Assembly: GCA_009617715.1 (NCBI GenBank)
Contig: VTFK01000436.1
Location: forward strand, 1-64,000
Direction: 5' to 3'
Length of the DNA: 64,000 nucleotides
Source of the DNA: Plectrocnemia conspersa
Taxonomy: Eukaryota; Arthropoda; Insecta; Trichoptera; Polycentropodidae
Position numbers and translations under genes: made by a program. Of the stretch, positions 23,757 to 35,095 are shown one piece after another. How positions within the stretch are numbered: the stretch's first letter is position 1; each line of letters opens with the position of its first letter. Below the pieces are notes generated by a model. It saw only the letters and a program-made list of their open reading frames with translations. It ran no database searches and was not told the origin of the DNA.

Positions 23757-23825
23757 CCAAGCCGAGCGGGAGTATTTTGCTCTTTCTTATACCGTTGGCG
23801 TCCGTAGCGTACGGACGCAGTAATA
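23740..23825 (+). repeat. AAGCCGAGCGGG repeat, copy 1
   Basis: AAGCCGAGCGGGAGTATT, then CTTTCTTATACCGTTGGCG and CGTACGGACGCAG. Pairs with 26,262-26,345 (AAGCCGAGCGGGAAATAC, GTTCTTATACTGCTGTC, ACGCAGACGCGG). The core resembles the A-box of Ser/Leu tRNAs (GCCGAGCGG), but no B box follows. Confidence 0.6.
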
Positions 23826-24304
23826 AATAATAATAAAAGTGGTGATGCAAATGTGTTAATATCTAAGCGAATTAATTTTAAACTCTTCAATTGAGCACGG
23901 CAAGCTCGAAACGGCACTCGCCATAAATTAGATCGTCTCGGAGGGAAGTGGCCGCTTCAAATTCGAAGCTAGCGTGCTCACTGCGAAACGTAAAAGTTTC
24001 CGCGTGTCGGAAAAATAAATAAAAGTTAGGATCGTCAATCAAAGTGAGCCGGTATACATCAAGTGCAATTTGTTCGCGGGGAAACACTCGCGTGATGGAG
24101 GTGGATGGGGATACGAGTGCTCTTCGCGGACGGGTAGGGGGTGTATCTGAAAACTTTCCGACTTGAACAGCTTTAATACAATTTCCGAGTATAGACACGC
24201 ATACGCATCCATCCGAACGACTATGTTTGTTTACTTTTTCAAACTTTTCGGCGTGCATTTGGCATCAAAAGTGAAATATATGATCGAACTCAAATATAAT
24301 ATAT
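23826..24304. other. No gene recognised
   Basis: The minus-strand frame at 23,887-24,258 (123 codons) lacks motifs and clear splice sites; it may be chance in a GC-richer zone. Confidence 0.25.
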
Positions 24305-24492
24305 TTATATGTGTATATAATAGTTAGTTAACAGGGGGGCGAATTCCGTGGTTCGACCAAACCGATGCCGGAGCCGACTGCCCTCATCGTTCGGTTCGGC
24401 AACTTGACCGAACGCAACAATGGTTCTCTGGTCCGGCGCACATTTCTGGCCGTTAGGGTTCGGTTTCGCAGGAACAATTCCGACAGAAATGC
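24305..24492 (-). other. Exon-like frame with an RFGR motif
   Basis: On the minus strand an acceptor-like TTGCATTTTAG ends at 24,493. It is followed by a GC-balanced open frame: GIVPAKPNPNGQKCAPDQ, then VAFGQVAEPNDEG, then SRLRHRFGRTTEF and a stop after about 60 codons. Third positions are GC-rich, unlike the surroundings. RFG followed by R is the amidation and cleavage pattern of arthropod RFamide-type neuropeptides. However, the residue pattern does not match a family I can name, and no second repeat or signal exon is seen. If the frame is read through the acceptor, a hydrophobic stretch (LFILICNCILGISVG) precedes it, so a single signal-peptide-bearing exon is an alternative. Confidence 0.25.
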
Positions 24493-24583
24493 CTAAAATG
24501 CAATTACATATCAATATGAACAGATTACTCAGCTTGCCGCAACAACCCTTGTTCGCTCTCTCCTTGTTGTAAATAGAATGCAA

Positions 24584-25160
24584 ACAAAGGGTTAAACTAT
24601 CAAATAAAACTTGAATCAGATATTCCTTTTTTTTTATCTAATTGAGTAAACATTATTATAAACCTCAAATCAGATAATATAATTTTTTAATCTAAAAAGT
24701 TGGTCATTTTACGTTTTTAAGTGAAACTAAATTCAAAAGAGTACATGCATCGATAAGCTTGGATAGTATTTCTAAGAATTCTATCGTAATAATTTAAAAC
24801 CTAAGGTAAACAATATATTAAAATTTAAATAATATTTTCAGAAGAAGATAACATACGTATGTTTTAAAGTTAATGAAAAGCATATTGAGTTCGCTAACCT
24901 TTCTCTCACGAACATGAACAATACCCATTGTTAATTTTTGCATCCAATGACAATATTAATTTACTCACTCTGAGTGATGTGAATTAATTCAAAACAACTA
25001 CTGATACAGACAAGACAACACAATATGATAAATTAAAGCGAAATTGAATCCTTGCTGCCTTCCATTTATTAGAAACTTCCTTGTACAGAATTGCAATTAT
25101 TGTTCAGCGTTCTTGCATGTTCATATAATATAATACATACCCAGAAAAAGTTTTTTTTTA
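24584..25160. other. AT-rich DNA, nothing recognised
   Basis: No frame or repeat seen. Confidence 0.3.
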
Positions 25161-25167
25161 ATACATT

Positions 25168-26165
25168 TTGGGGTTCAGAACAAAATCATTGGAGCAGTTT
25201 TATTGGATTTCAAGAGAAATAATGTTGAAGAAATTAAAGAATATCGGCATAAGTGAAATAGTTTTAAGATGGTTCAATAATTATTTAAAAAAAATTAAAC
25301 AAAAAGTTAAAATTAATTATGCGTATTCCAAATTGAAATCAATATCTCACCACAGGGTGTACCACAGGGGTCTAAATTGGGATCATTGTTGTTTATATTA
25401 TATATTAATGATATAATTAATAATACCAAAAAAATATTAAATACATCTGTTTGCGGACGACTCATTTATAGCATAGGTTATAACGTTAAAGTAGTAGTAG
25501 ATAACTTAAATAATGAATTAGGTATAATAGAAATATGGTTAAAAAATAATGTACTTAATAAATAAACTAAATTAATTATTATTAATTATAAAGATATGTT
25601 AGATAATAATATAAAATATTTAGGAGTAATTGTAAATAAAAAAATAGTAGTAAAATAGGTATATTATATAAGATGAGAAAATACAAAAAAATCTACATAG
25701 TATTATATTGCCCCACTTCAATTATTGTGCAGCAATATTAAATAAGCTTAATTAGATAAAATGATGTTGCAAAAATTACAAAATAGGGCAATGAGAGTAG
25801 ATTTAAATATAAATAGATTTATAATAATATGTTACCAAAGCATTTTAATAAGAAATAAAGATGTACATACATACATAGATTTAATACTAGAATAGAGACA
25901 ACTTAAGGATAGTTAGGTATAAGAAAACGAGTACGGCCAGGGGAATATTTTACGGAGGTGTGAATTTTTATAATACTCTTAGGACGAACCGCAAAAATAT
26001 AAATGTAGGCGGTTTTCTCAATGGAATAAAGAAACACTTTCTTGCATTATTAAATAAATTATAATATTAAACTATTTTTTATATACATACATATGCTTTG
26101 ATTAAATATGTAATGTGTATAAACAAGTATCTATATTAGCTAAATAATTTAATAAAATAAAATAA
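25168..26165 (+). mobile_element. LINE relic with RT and 3' end (family B, copy 1)
   Basis: EIMLKKLKNIGISEIVLRWF and NNYLKKIKQKVKIN are followed by GVPQGSKLGSLLFILYIND (about 25,355-25,412). After a shift comes the catalytic box FADDSFIA (25,450-25,473), then NVKVVVDNLNNELGIIEIWL and IKYLGVIVNKKI. The ORF2 end reads RTARGIFYGGVNFYNTL and GGFLNGIKKHFL (near 25,935-26,045). An AT-rich 3' UTR follows to about 26,165. Several shifts and stops. The last 250 bases recur at 33,668. Confidence 0.88.
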
Positions 26166-26261
26166 TAAGTGAAAATCATTTTCAAATTTTCAATTAATTT
26201 ATTTAAATCATTCTTCTGATTTATTTAAGCCGTGCCCGTTACAAATGTTAATATAAGCCAA

Positions 26262-26345
26262 GAAATGTATTGGCGAAGCCGAGCGGGAAATACCCGCCCT
26301 ATCGTTCTTATACTGCTGTCTACCGTACTACGCAGACGCGGTGGT
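26262..26345 (+). repeat. AAGCCGAGCGGG repeat, copy 2
   Basis: Partner of 23,740-23,825. The preceding bases (AATGTATTGGCG versus AATATGCTTGGACC) also correspond, so the unit extends left of the GCCGAGCGGG core. Confidence 0.6.
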
Positions 26346-28938
26346 GAGTCTACTTATACAGTTATGTAGAAGTCCCTTGAGTCTTAAGATGACCATCACA
26401 CGTAAGTTAGGGTAATACAAAGAATATTAATAAACCGCAGACTCGAGTGTAAAAATTAAACAATTTTACTATGTATTCTCTGTCGATATGCAGTTTTGCA
26501 TTTTTTTACAATTTTTTGTAAGCTTTGACGTAAAATATTAGGATTAAATCGGGACTATATAGAAAATGATCGATAACTTTCCATCATAGTCATGCTGTCA
26601 TATGAAAAAGAACATTATCATGCTGCAAATATATCGTCCAACGTCATTTAGTATTTAATTATTGATCTAGCTGTTTAAGATATTTCGCTACCGTTATTAT
26701 CGTAATTGAAATTGAAAGTTGATTAATTTACTATATAACGTCTAGTTTAATTGTTTTTGTTACCCGCTTCTTTGATAGTTATTATGCAATACCATTTTTT
26801 GTCAGTGTATAAAAAGATTTATGTATTTTCGGTACATAAATATTGTGTTTACAAACCTATAAAATGTTTTAAATGCATTTTTTTAGTTATCTAAAAAAAA
26901 AATATTGTCAATTTTAAGACTCCAATGAGTTTATCTCTAACACAAAAATCTCCCGATTTTAATTATTTAAACCATTTTAGAATTAGCGGATAATCTTGTT
27001 GTAACTCAAATAACATACTTTAACTTTAATGGTACAGATAATTTTGTTATATACATATATGGGTTTTTATAGAGATCACTCGCTTATTTAGGAAAATTTT
27101 AATTAACACAACAAAGTTCTTTGTTATGGGGCATATAGCATTCCGTATCATACGGTCCGTCAGGACTCAGGACCCTAAGAATATCGAACTTTACACGAGT
27201 CGAAGATAGCTAGTAAAGATAGAAATTAATATGTATCGTGTCAATAAGTTACCGAGCGTTTAATTATAATATCTCAAATTCTCCGTGAAAATCTTTGAAT
27301 CCTGTATTTGAATTTCATCGAATTCAGGATTCATCAACGACACACAAAATAGCAATATAAGTGATCTTATATTCATTAATTGGAAAATCTAATGGTGTAA
27401 ATGTTTCAACGAATTCAATGCAAAAATTTAGAATGGCACACGAGCGAGACAAACGTGAAACTTTGCACATGTTCAGAAATAACGTGATTTAAAATGTCAA
27501 TCGACTAGAACGAAGGCGCAGAAGGAACGAGAGGCGATTCTATTTTTGCAAACGTTAAAATCCAACCGCGAAATTCTCCAAACTGTATGCACATTTATTA
27601 TACACGTACGAAAATTTGCTTTGCATAATAAGAATTCTTAGAATTGTTTAATTAGAAAAAAACGCAATGTTTACACACGTGTTGCAATGTATCATCTTGA
27701 TAATGATGATCATTTATAAAATAAATAAAAAAATATTTATATTATGACGGGCACATTCGAGGGGTAATCTTTAGGCATTGCCTAACGCAGTATTATATCT
27801 GATTTTATATCCCATATTCCTAAATCACTAGAGAGATACTACCGTGATATACAATATAAAATAAACGAGACTATCTTATAAATACTAAACAACTATGAAA
27901 ACGTAATCAAAACTCAAAAAAATGGTAGTATCAATTAAGAGATAAAAAATCATTCATGTTACATATGCGCTTCGTGAGATTATACAAAAAAATTGAGAAA
28001 CACTGTAAATCTTCGATTTAATGCGCTAATCGACCGCAGTGTGTTCAAAATCGCAATGCGACCGCAATAGAGCCAACTTTGACGCATTCAGTTCTATTGT
28101 CCGACATATTGTACGTGTACATAAGGACGCATGATTCACTTGAGCGTGGGCGTCTTTAACCGAAACTAATTTCGGATCGAGAAATATGATACAGTACATT
28201 ATACGAGTACATAAGGTAACTACTATATATAGAAAAAAATACGTAAGCAAACCAGGAAAAGGAGAAGGGTTACTTGATTGTTATATAGCACGTTCAACGT
28301 CATGACTACGTAATAATTAAACAAAGTATTATAATAAATTAGTTATTATTCACAAAATATATTAGATTAAGTCATTCTAAGAGAAAATATTTAAGTCAAT
28401 TCACATATATGATTAATCAATAACACATACTATTCGCAGCAATAAAACACAAACAAGTAAGCGATAGTTTAACGGCGAATATTCAGCCATGATAAGGTTT
28501 ATTTATACAACGTTAATAAAACAAACAGTGATTTTCCGATAGATATAATTTAAACCCACTACTGCACGTTGTTGGTTATTTTTATATGATACATCATATG
28601 AGTCATGGAGCGTAATCGTCAAAATTAAATAATCGCCGATAATACGCACTTTATCTGACGATTTCCGAGTATGTAATCAAATTTAAACAAAAAACATACA
28701 TTAAACATCGATTCAGTCCGGTAAAAACTCGATCGACAAATTATCAACGAAATTACACCGTCCCGCGGCCATAACGGAGAATTTGGCAAAATTGGATCAA
28801 GCGAACGAGTTGAGAAAATGAGAAAATAAACATATAATTCGTGATAACACAACATGATATCTAGAAAAATTATGTTTGTTAAATCGTGACTATATTCAAA
28901 TACATTACTGTTATTATTGTGTGGGAGGGAAAACTCAC
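26346..28938. other. Long AT-rich stretch, nothing recognised
   Basis: No coding frame, TIR or shared repeat was seen. Short minus-strand frames (28,026-28,250 and 28,625-28,948) lack motifs. Confidence 0.3.
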
Positions 28939-28948
28939 CAGAATCCAT
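28939..28948 (-). other. ATG followed at once by a strong donor
   Basis: Minus strand: ACGCATGGATTCTG|GTGAGTTTT. An ATG in fair context opens three codons plus one base and then meets a near-consensus donor. Very short first coding exons of this kind exist, but nothing else supports it. Confidence 0.12.
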
Positions 28949-29518
28949 GCGTTTTTCAAAACATTAGTCACGATGATTAGAAAAACTAGATTAATGATTT
29001 GATTAATTATAAATTATCATCTGAGATTTATGAAATATTATAATTGTGCACATTCGTTAGATTATATTTTTACAATATTGAAATATTATTATAAATATAA
29101 TTTCATCTTAGTCAGGATTTCTGCCATTAGTCAATGGCGTTGATTAGAAGTAAGAATATTTGAAATTATAACATACATAGTCCGTTTCACCGCATGGACA
29201 TACATATTACCGTACAACTTTCTTAGTGTGGACTTTTCACCGTGAGTCATTTTTACCGTGTGTGCACTAATTCATGAGAAAAATTCACCTACTCCTTATG
29301 AAATAAAAGTTTGATTAAATTATTGAAACATGATGCAAAAACGTGCAATTTATATTTAAATATAAACGAGACTTTAATGTGTACAATTGTACACACCAAT
29401 TTCGCACGTTAATGTTTCGGCTGTATGGATATTTTTGAACCATTGCGTAATACGGTCAAAGGTTTGCACGGTAAGAAGTCCGGATACCATAGGTAAAAAA
29501 TAGAAGATATATCAGCCC
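28949..29518. other. AT-rich DNA, nothing recognised
   Basis: No supported feature. Confidence 0.3.
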
Positions 29519-29561
29519 GGTATACCAGTGGTATTCGAATCCCATATGGACCCTAGTGTTT
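29519..29561 (+). mobile_element. SINE head, left half of a split copy
   Basis: CGGTATACCAGTGGTATTCG and the B box TTCGAATCCCATATGG match the head of the SINE at 19,640. The SINE resumes at 30,625 after a LINE insertion. The last six bases, GTGTTT (29,556-29,561), are the insertion's target duplication. Confidence 0.7.
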
Positions 29562-30624
29562 TTCAATTTATTTATTTATTAAAATTATAACCATCGTGAC
29601 CTGACGGGCAAACCCAATGCGTCACGATAGTCAAAAGTACTAACACATAATAATACATACAAATATAAACAAGACAAAACAACAGACACAAATCACCTCA
29701 ACAGGTGTGCATTGTCCCATACGAACTGAACCAAAACTCCATATGTGCAAGAGAAAATGTCAATATTACTATGGACAGAATTGAGCAGATAAATAGCCTT
29801 GGCCAGAGAAGAGTTGGCAAGTGCTCCAGTTCTAGACTTAACAGGCAAGAATAGTGGACGCGACCGAGAACTATAACCACCTTCAGGAGCCCACATTTGA
29901 AGCTGCTCGAGCACTGAAGGATTGTCTACGATGCCCTTGAGCAATTTTAATTACATAAACACTTCTGCGAGTCGACAAAGAAACGTATCCCAGGGCTCCC
30001 AAAATAAAAGCATTGGGAAACAAGAACGGATAATACCCGTATTCCTTCAAGTATAAATATCGAAGAAATTTACGTTGTACTTTTTCCAGCTTCAATTCAT
30101 TACGCCTGGGATCCAAATGATGGAGCTAGTTTCTAGTATGCTGCGGACTAGAGTATCATAAAGAGTGCGCAATACTAAAGTATTCCTGAAGTAACGCGCA
30201 TTTCTCAAGATAAAACCGAGCATTTTAAGGATTTGCTATGAGTCTCTGCAATGTGCTGGCTAAATTTCCAACGTTCTTCGAAAGTCACTCCTAAATCCTT
30301 AGTTGAAGAAAACCTTTCCAGAAAATATCCGCCTAGATGGTATGAATATTTTGCCGGCGTTAATGACCTTGAAAATGAAATTGTGTGACATTTCTTTACA
30401 CTGAAAGGCAATTGGTTATAGCAAGCCCATTTCCATATAGAGTTGAGATCCTCCTGTAGGTCGAGGGAATCAGAAATCGAATGCATTTTCTTGTAAATTT
30501 TCAAGTCATCTGCATATAATAAAAAATCTGAATGCTCTATTGCTGTTTCTATGTCATTAATGAACAATAAAAACAACAATGGACCCAAATTGGATCCTTG
30601 AGGTACTCCAGTAGGGGTAATATC
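29562..30624 (-). mobile_element. Jockey-like LINE (family A, copy 1), 5'-truncated, inside a SINE
   Basis: On the minus strand the element begins within RT: TGVPQGSNLGPLLFLLFIND, then the catalytic LLYADDLKIY, then WACYNQLPFSVKKC. After shifts follow LEKVQRKFLRYLYLKEYGYY and LGALGYVSLSTRRSV, then NPSVLEQLQMWAPEGGYSSR and SRPLFLPVKSRTGALANS, the usual jockey-clade C-terminus. The 3' tail (plus 29,562-29,640) is T-rich with an ATCGTGACCTGACGG / CGTCACGAT inverted pair. GTGTTT flanks both sides (29,556 and 30,625). RT frame open for 127 codons; dead overall. Confidence 0.92.
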
Positions 30625-30665
30625 GTGTTTGTGAGATCGGAATTAGTGATTATTAAAATTTGGGA
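30625..30665 (+). mobile_element. SINE body, right half of the split copy
   Basis: GTGTTTGTGAGATCGGAATT then AGTGATTATTAAA continues the SINE interrupted at 29,561, as judged from the copies at 19,705 and 62,283. Starts with the duplicated GTGTTT. Confidence 0.7.
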
Positions 30666-31385
30666 AAATTTGCAATAAATAAATAGTGAAATTAAAAATA
30701 TAAAGGAATATAATAAAATAATACTAATAAAATAACAATAAAATAATTTTGTGTAATCATATAACTCGTTATAGGCAAGTAAAAACGCATTACAAAACCG
30801 CGCCTATATCGAGTATACTAATAGTTGTTTTTATTACTTATTTTATATTTTTAATTTCCTCTTGTAATCTAGAAAATGAGCAAATGCCAGCAACTTACAC
30901 TTAATTTAATGTGTGTACTTTTCTATATTCTTAATCTTGTAATGAACGTTTATATAAGAGAGATAGGGAGAGTGTGTTTTGTTCGATTCCAAACTCATTT
31001 TATACAGTATTTTGAGACTATTGAAACACATGCTTTCTACGGGAAAGAAAGAAACGTAAGTACATTTGTTTGGAATTTATCTGGAATTTAAACCCACTAT
31101 CTATTGAATGAGAAATATTGACTTACACCATTAATATTTTGTCATTCCAATTTCCACGCTACTATTTCTTAATAAAATATTTATTTTTAACAATGCAACA
31201 ATTAGCACAAAAATAACAATTTATGAATTTCGCTATATTATAGATTATATTAGAATAAACATGACATTTAATTTTTGTAACACGATAGGCATAAGTCTAG
31301 CGCGTTGCAATCGTGCAAACACAATCAACACCTACAAGTAAGTGGTAAGAGACCGGACGTAAAAGTCTGTTCATTTAATTATATT
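30666..31385. other. AT-rich DNA, nothing recognised
   Basis: A short plus frame (30,876-31,091) has no motif. Confidence 0.3.
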
Positions 31386-31625
31386 TTTTTATAAAGAATC
31401 TAACCATCATGGTGTGACCCCAAAGTCTCACAATGGCCATTATACAGTAATATATATTTAAAAAAAAATATATATAAAATATCCCTTATAGCTATCGCCG
31501 GACACTACATTGTGTTTGGCAAGCTCATTGAGAAGCTGCGTAGCTCGTGAGTGTTCTTAAGCGCTGATATCGTGGCCGCGACAGTAAAGAATAAAGGACG
31601 CGATCGCGACTCTCGATTGCCAATT
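31386..31625 (-). mobile_element. Jockey-like LINE family A, copy 2 (3' end)
   Basis: Minus strand: ESRSRPLFFTVAATISALKN then THELRSFSMSLPNTM, matching the ORF2 end of copy 1 (SSRSRPLFLPVKSRTGALAN). The 3' tail (plus CTAACCATCATGG ... CTCACAATGGCC) corresponds to the inverted-pair tail at 29,580. 5'-truncated. Confidence 0.8.
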
Positions 31626-31654
31626 ATAAAGCACATTTATATATATATATAAAA

Positions 31655-31725
31655 ATTTGAGTCTGTTGCGAGACCCGAACCCGCGCCTTATTCTAAGTTT
31701 GTTTTGTAGCGCAGTACAAACATTT
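31655..31725 (-). mobile_element. tRNA-like head (possible SINE)
   Basis: Minus strand: ACTGCGCTACAAAA ... GGCGCGGGTTCGGGTCTCGC. The second block is a good tRNA B box inside a GC arm. The rest does not fold into a convincing tRNA by eye, so a tRNA-derived SINE fragment is preferred. Confidence 0.4.
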
Positions 31726-33667
31726 TATATTTTAAATTAGCTTCATTTTATTTTCAGTTTAAACAATTTCTCAAATAATCAATAACCGATTTTCGTACTG
31801 ATTACTTGAGTATTGCGACTGATTTCATCATGAAATTAAGGAAAACTTTTATCTTGAAATATTTGAGAACGTAATGCATTTGAACGCGAAAATCGACTAA
31901 AATCGCCCAATTGATTTTTACGCAAAAATCAGTAAAAAAAAATGCTTTTTAAGAAAAAACTTTTTTTTGTGAATTAAAATAAAATATCATTTTAAATAAA
32001 TAAAAATTAAAAAATCAGAACATTTAAACACAGTATCGAGGTAAGATTTTGCATTTAAAAAAAAATATTTTTGATTAACGCGTCCAAAGGGTTTTAAGCA
32101 AAACATGATCGATAATATGGTTGAAATAAAATTTTGCGATACGTGCGAAAACGTAATTAATTATTTATTATCGCGTATCGGACGAAGCGGGGAAAATCGC
32201 GGCGAGCATCGGTGTCAACAATAAAAGCGGAAAATCCGAGCGCGCGCGAAAAAATGCATTATGGATATTGTGGTAAATAATATGTAATGGCGGGGAGTTC
32301 GCGTGTCATATGTGTGTCAGATGAATGATTGAGATGATATCGCCGCGGAGGTATAGACACAACAAAGCGCGACCACGCGGCTGAAACGGGAGAAAACTGA
32401 CAAAGTGACGGTTGTAACGACGATAGTAATGATATGACGAAAGCGCACGATCTTTGAACAATCCATGGTTTTAGATTGCGATTTGTGATCCATGGCATTT
32501 GCATAGTATAATTAAACAAATACTAGATCATATATATATGTTTGTTTTTATACGATGAGAGTAAAAAATCGATCACTTAACATTATAAAAACAAAGTCAA
32601 GAATATGTATTAAAACCTAGCACATAAATGTAATTCAATCACATAAATTCTAAGCAATGTACTAATGATTAATAAATATAATAGTTTATATTTAAATGAT
32701 ATAACTGAAAACCGCAATTATCCCAATGGTTTGTATATAAGTAATGTTTGGTTAACATAAAAATAAATCAGGTATCATAATTATAACAAAGATCTAAAAC
32801 AATATTAACATGGGCAAAATGGTTACATTACTCTAAAATTATAAAACAACGGTCCGGAGGCGATCAACGTGTTGAATTTGAATTGTACAAAGCCATGCGC
32901 TTGACCCTTTCTAAGTCTCTATATTTAAATACTATGCTACCGTAGTTATATTGCATATACACACTAACACAACCGATAAAATCGCCATTTACACTCCCGA
33001 CCTTCCGGAAAATCGCCACAAACCGCATCAGACTTTTTTCCTCGATCCATCTGCTTCTGCGTCGATTCGACAACATCTCAATCGATCAAGATCATCATCC
33101 TCCAGCCGATTCCGCGGAAACGCTACAACGCTCTACACACGTTCGACCTTTAATTTATTTTTCGACCATACTCTTGGCTCGAGTCCAGGGTTGGTCCGTT
33201 CGCGGCCGCTCTCCCAGCCGTGATTTATGACGATAACCGAGTTTGATTTTCCTATAAATACTACGGGATTTGGCCGTTTTATTTTATCTTTTAAAATGGT
33301 AACCGGCGAACACGCGTGAGCGCGCGTGGGAACGGATCGAATTGTAAAATTCGCACCGGCAAATGCATGCAGTAATCGGACCACAGCAGTACAGTGGTCA
33401 AACGGGTGGATTATTGATATGCCGGCTGTTGGATTGTCGTTTCACGTGTCATTTGCGATAATGTTGCGGTTCGGAGGGTCTTCCGATTGCCTCTGTGAAC
33501 GTACGTAATTACGAACACGCGCATAGGCCTATTCCTAATTTGATTAGATGGATAGAATTCACGTTGGATTTAATTACAGAGAATAGGTTGTTCATAATCA
33601 CTTTTAGAAATGGGTTTAAATGCCAATTTAACCTTTGGCAATTGAATAACACCAACTTATCAAACTT
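31726..33667. other. No gene recognised; possible regulatory island 32.2-33.5 kb
   Basis: 32,160-32,420 and 33,000-33,500 are GC-richer and low in repeats. Sites such as AACAATAAAAG and TATTGTGGTAAATAAT resemble homeodomain, Runt and Forkhead motifs. No exon with paired splice sites was found. Confidence 0.25.
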
Positions 33668-33931
33668 TCTCGCATGTTAGAGCATTTAAGGATATGCAGG
33701 TATAAGAAAACGAATACGGACAGAGGAGTAAATTTGTATGATACTATTCATAAGACAATCCGCAAAAATAAAAATGTAGCGGTTTTCCTCAATGGAATAA
33801 AGAAATACTTTCGTGCATTATGAAACAACCTTTTTTATATTCCGTTTATGTTAATATTATATTTGATATATATGTTTTGATTATATTTGTTTAGTGTATA
33901 AACAATTAGCTATATTGGCTAAATAAATTAA
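33668..33931 (+). mobile_element. LINE family B, copy 2 (3' end only)
   Basis: AAGGATATGCAGGTATAAG, AACGAATACGGACAGAGG, CGCAAAAATAAAAATGTAG and TCAATGGAATAAAGAAATAC follow the ORF2 end at 25,905-26,045. The 3' UTR (AGTGTATAAACAA, TTGGCTAAATAA) also corresponds. Strongly 5'-truncated. Confidence 0.85.
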
Positions 33932-34071
33932 ACATGGAAACATGCGAGCGGTTCTTGGATTATTTTTTCGTTTTTTTCTTACTACCAAGTAATTAAAATA
34001 ATAATAATAATGTCAATACCGGTATCGACTGTTTTGTCTTGCGGTAATACCGGTATTAATGCAATCCCTAC
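33932..34071 (+). repeat. ACCGGTAT-ended repeat, copy 1
   Basis: ATGGAAACATG..GAGCG, ATTATTTTTTCGTTTTTTTC, ACTACCAAGTAATTAAAAT and GCGGTAATACCGGTAT are shared with 47,611-47,740. This copy continues to AATGCAATCCCTA, whose inverse (TAGGGATTGCATT) looks like an hAT-type terminus. It directly follows the LINE 3' end. Confidence 0.7.
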
Positions 34072-34799
34072 TTTTAAATTTTGCCTTGTGATTGGTCATT
34101 CACCATGAGGGATGTGCCGGTACGTGAAAGTACACAGCTCAGTATTGAATTGTTTTTCTCGAGGTACAGTTGTCGAAATTATTATCTTACTGTCTGTTTA
34201 AAACATAAAATGTCTTCTGCAAACACAGATAATAAATTTTGTCCCAGATTCGCTATGAGCTTTTATTATTTATTATTGTTTTATTTATTTATAAACTTGT
34301 TTTATTTATTTTTATTTAGGCATGTTGCGTGAATTCTACATGTATGTGTATGTTTTTGGTCGCTGACTTTTGAGAAAAATACTGTAGATACACATGATGC
34401 AAAAGAAAAATCATAATACTATAATAATCTATTCCATAAACTGTTAATGCCACAAAAATAAATACTATTACCTAGTGAATGCAGTCCTACTTTCAATACT
34501 GAGTATGATCAATCGTATATGAAATAGATCAAAATAATATGAAATAGCAACACAAACTTTATAATACATACATAGGCATATAAATATCATATTTAATAAG
34601 CACGAAAATACAGAAGTCGGTATGTTTGCAGAGTCACTCACATTAAAACTTGTTAATGTTGCTAAAAAGAAACAATTTTGAATTGGATGTTTCTATTAAA
34701 CTGCGTGTTAATTTGATGTTGCGAAGATTTTGAATATATATTTAATTTAATAGCATTAAATGCTATTTTATTCCAAGACATAATTATTCAATTAGTCGC
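34072..34799. other. AT-rich DNA, nothing recognised
   Basis: A short frame (34,081-34,332) is mostly hydrophobic low-complexity sequence in its second half and is not called. Confidence 0.3.
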
Positions 34800-35095
34800 C
34801 GACATGTGTATAATAAAACACAATGCCTTAGATGGGCCGGACATTTTTTCTGTATAGACGACTCGAAGCCTGCAAAGCGGTTAACACTTAACAAGCCTGA
34901 AGGTAAGAGGAGCTCGTGTGCATTTGACGTAGTAAAAACGCTCTGTCTGCATAGCAAAGGGCAGAGCAAGATAGAAGACAAACTTGAAGGAAGCGAAGAC
35001 TATTCCTGGACTATAGCGATAACAAATAAGAATATACAGTGGTCTCAGATAGTACATAGCCGAGGACGCAAAAATGAAGCTTTAATCGGCTAAAT
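34800..35095 (+). mobile_element. Non-LTR retrotransposon ORF2 C-terminal tail
   Basis: Open frame 34,806-35,093: LRWAGHFFCIDDSKPAKRL, then NKPEGKRSS, then SWTIAITNKNIQWSQIVHS and a stop. The LRWAGH.....D....KR, GKR, W..IA..R..W..IV order is the standard C-terminus of LINE ORF2 proteins of the RTE/R2-like 'RWAGH' type. Middle residues have diverged (the usual GRP and RW after GKRS are lost). No RT is adjacent. Confidence 0.75.

Noticed and set aside
31655..31725. Functional tRNA gene on the minus strand
   Set aside because: Good B box only; the remainder does not form a cloverleaf. More likely a SINE head.
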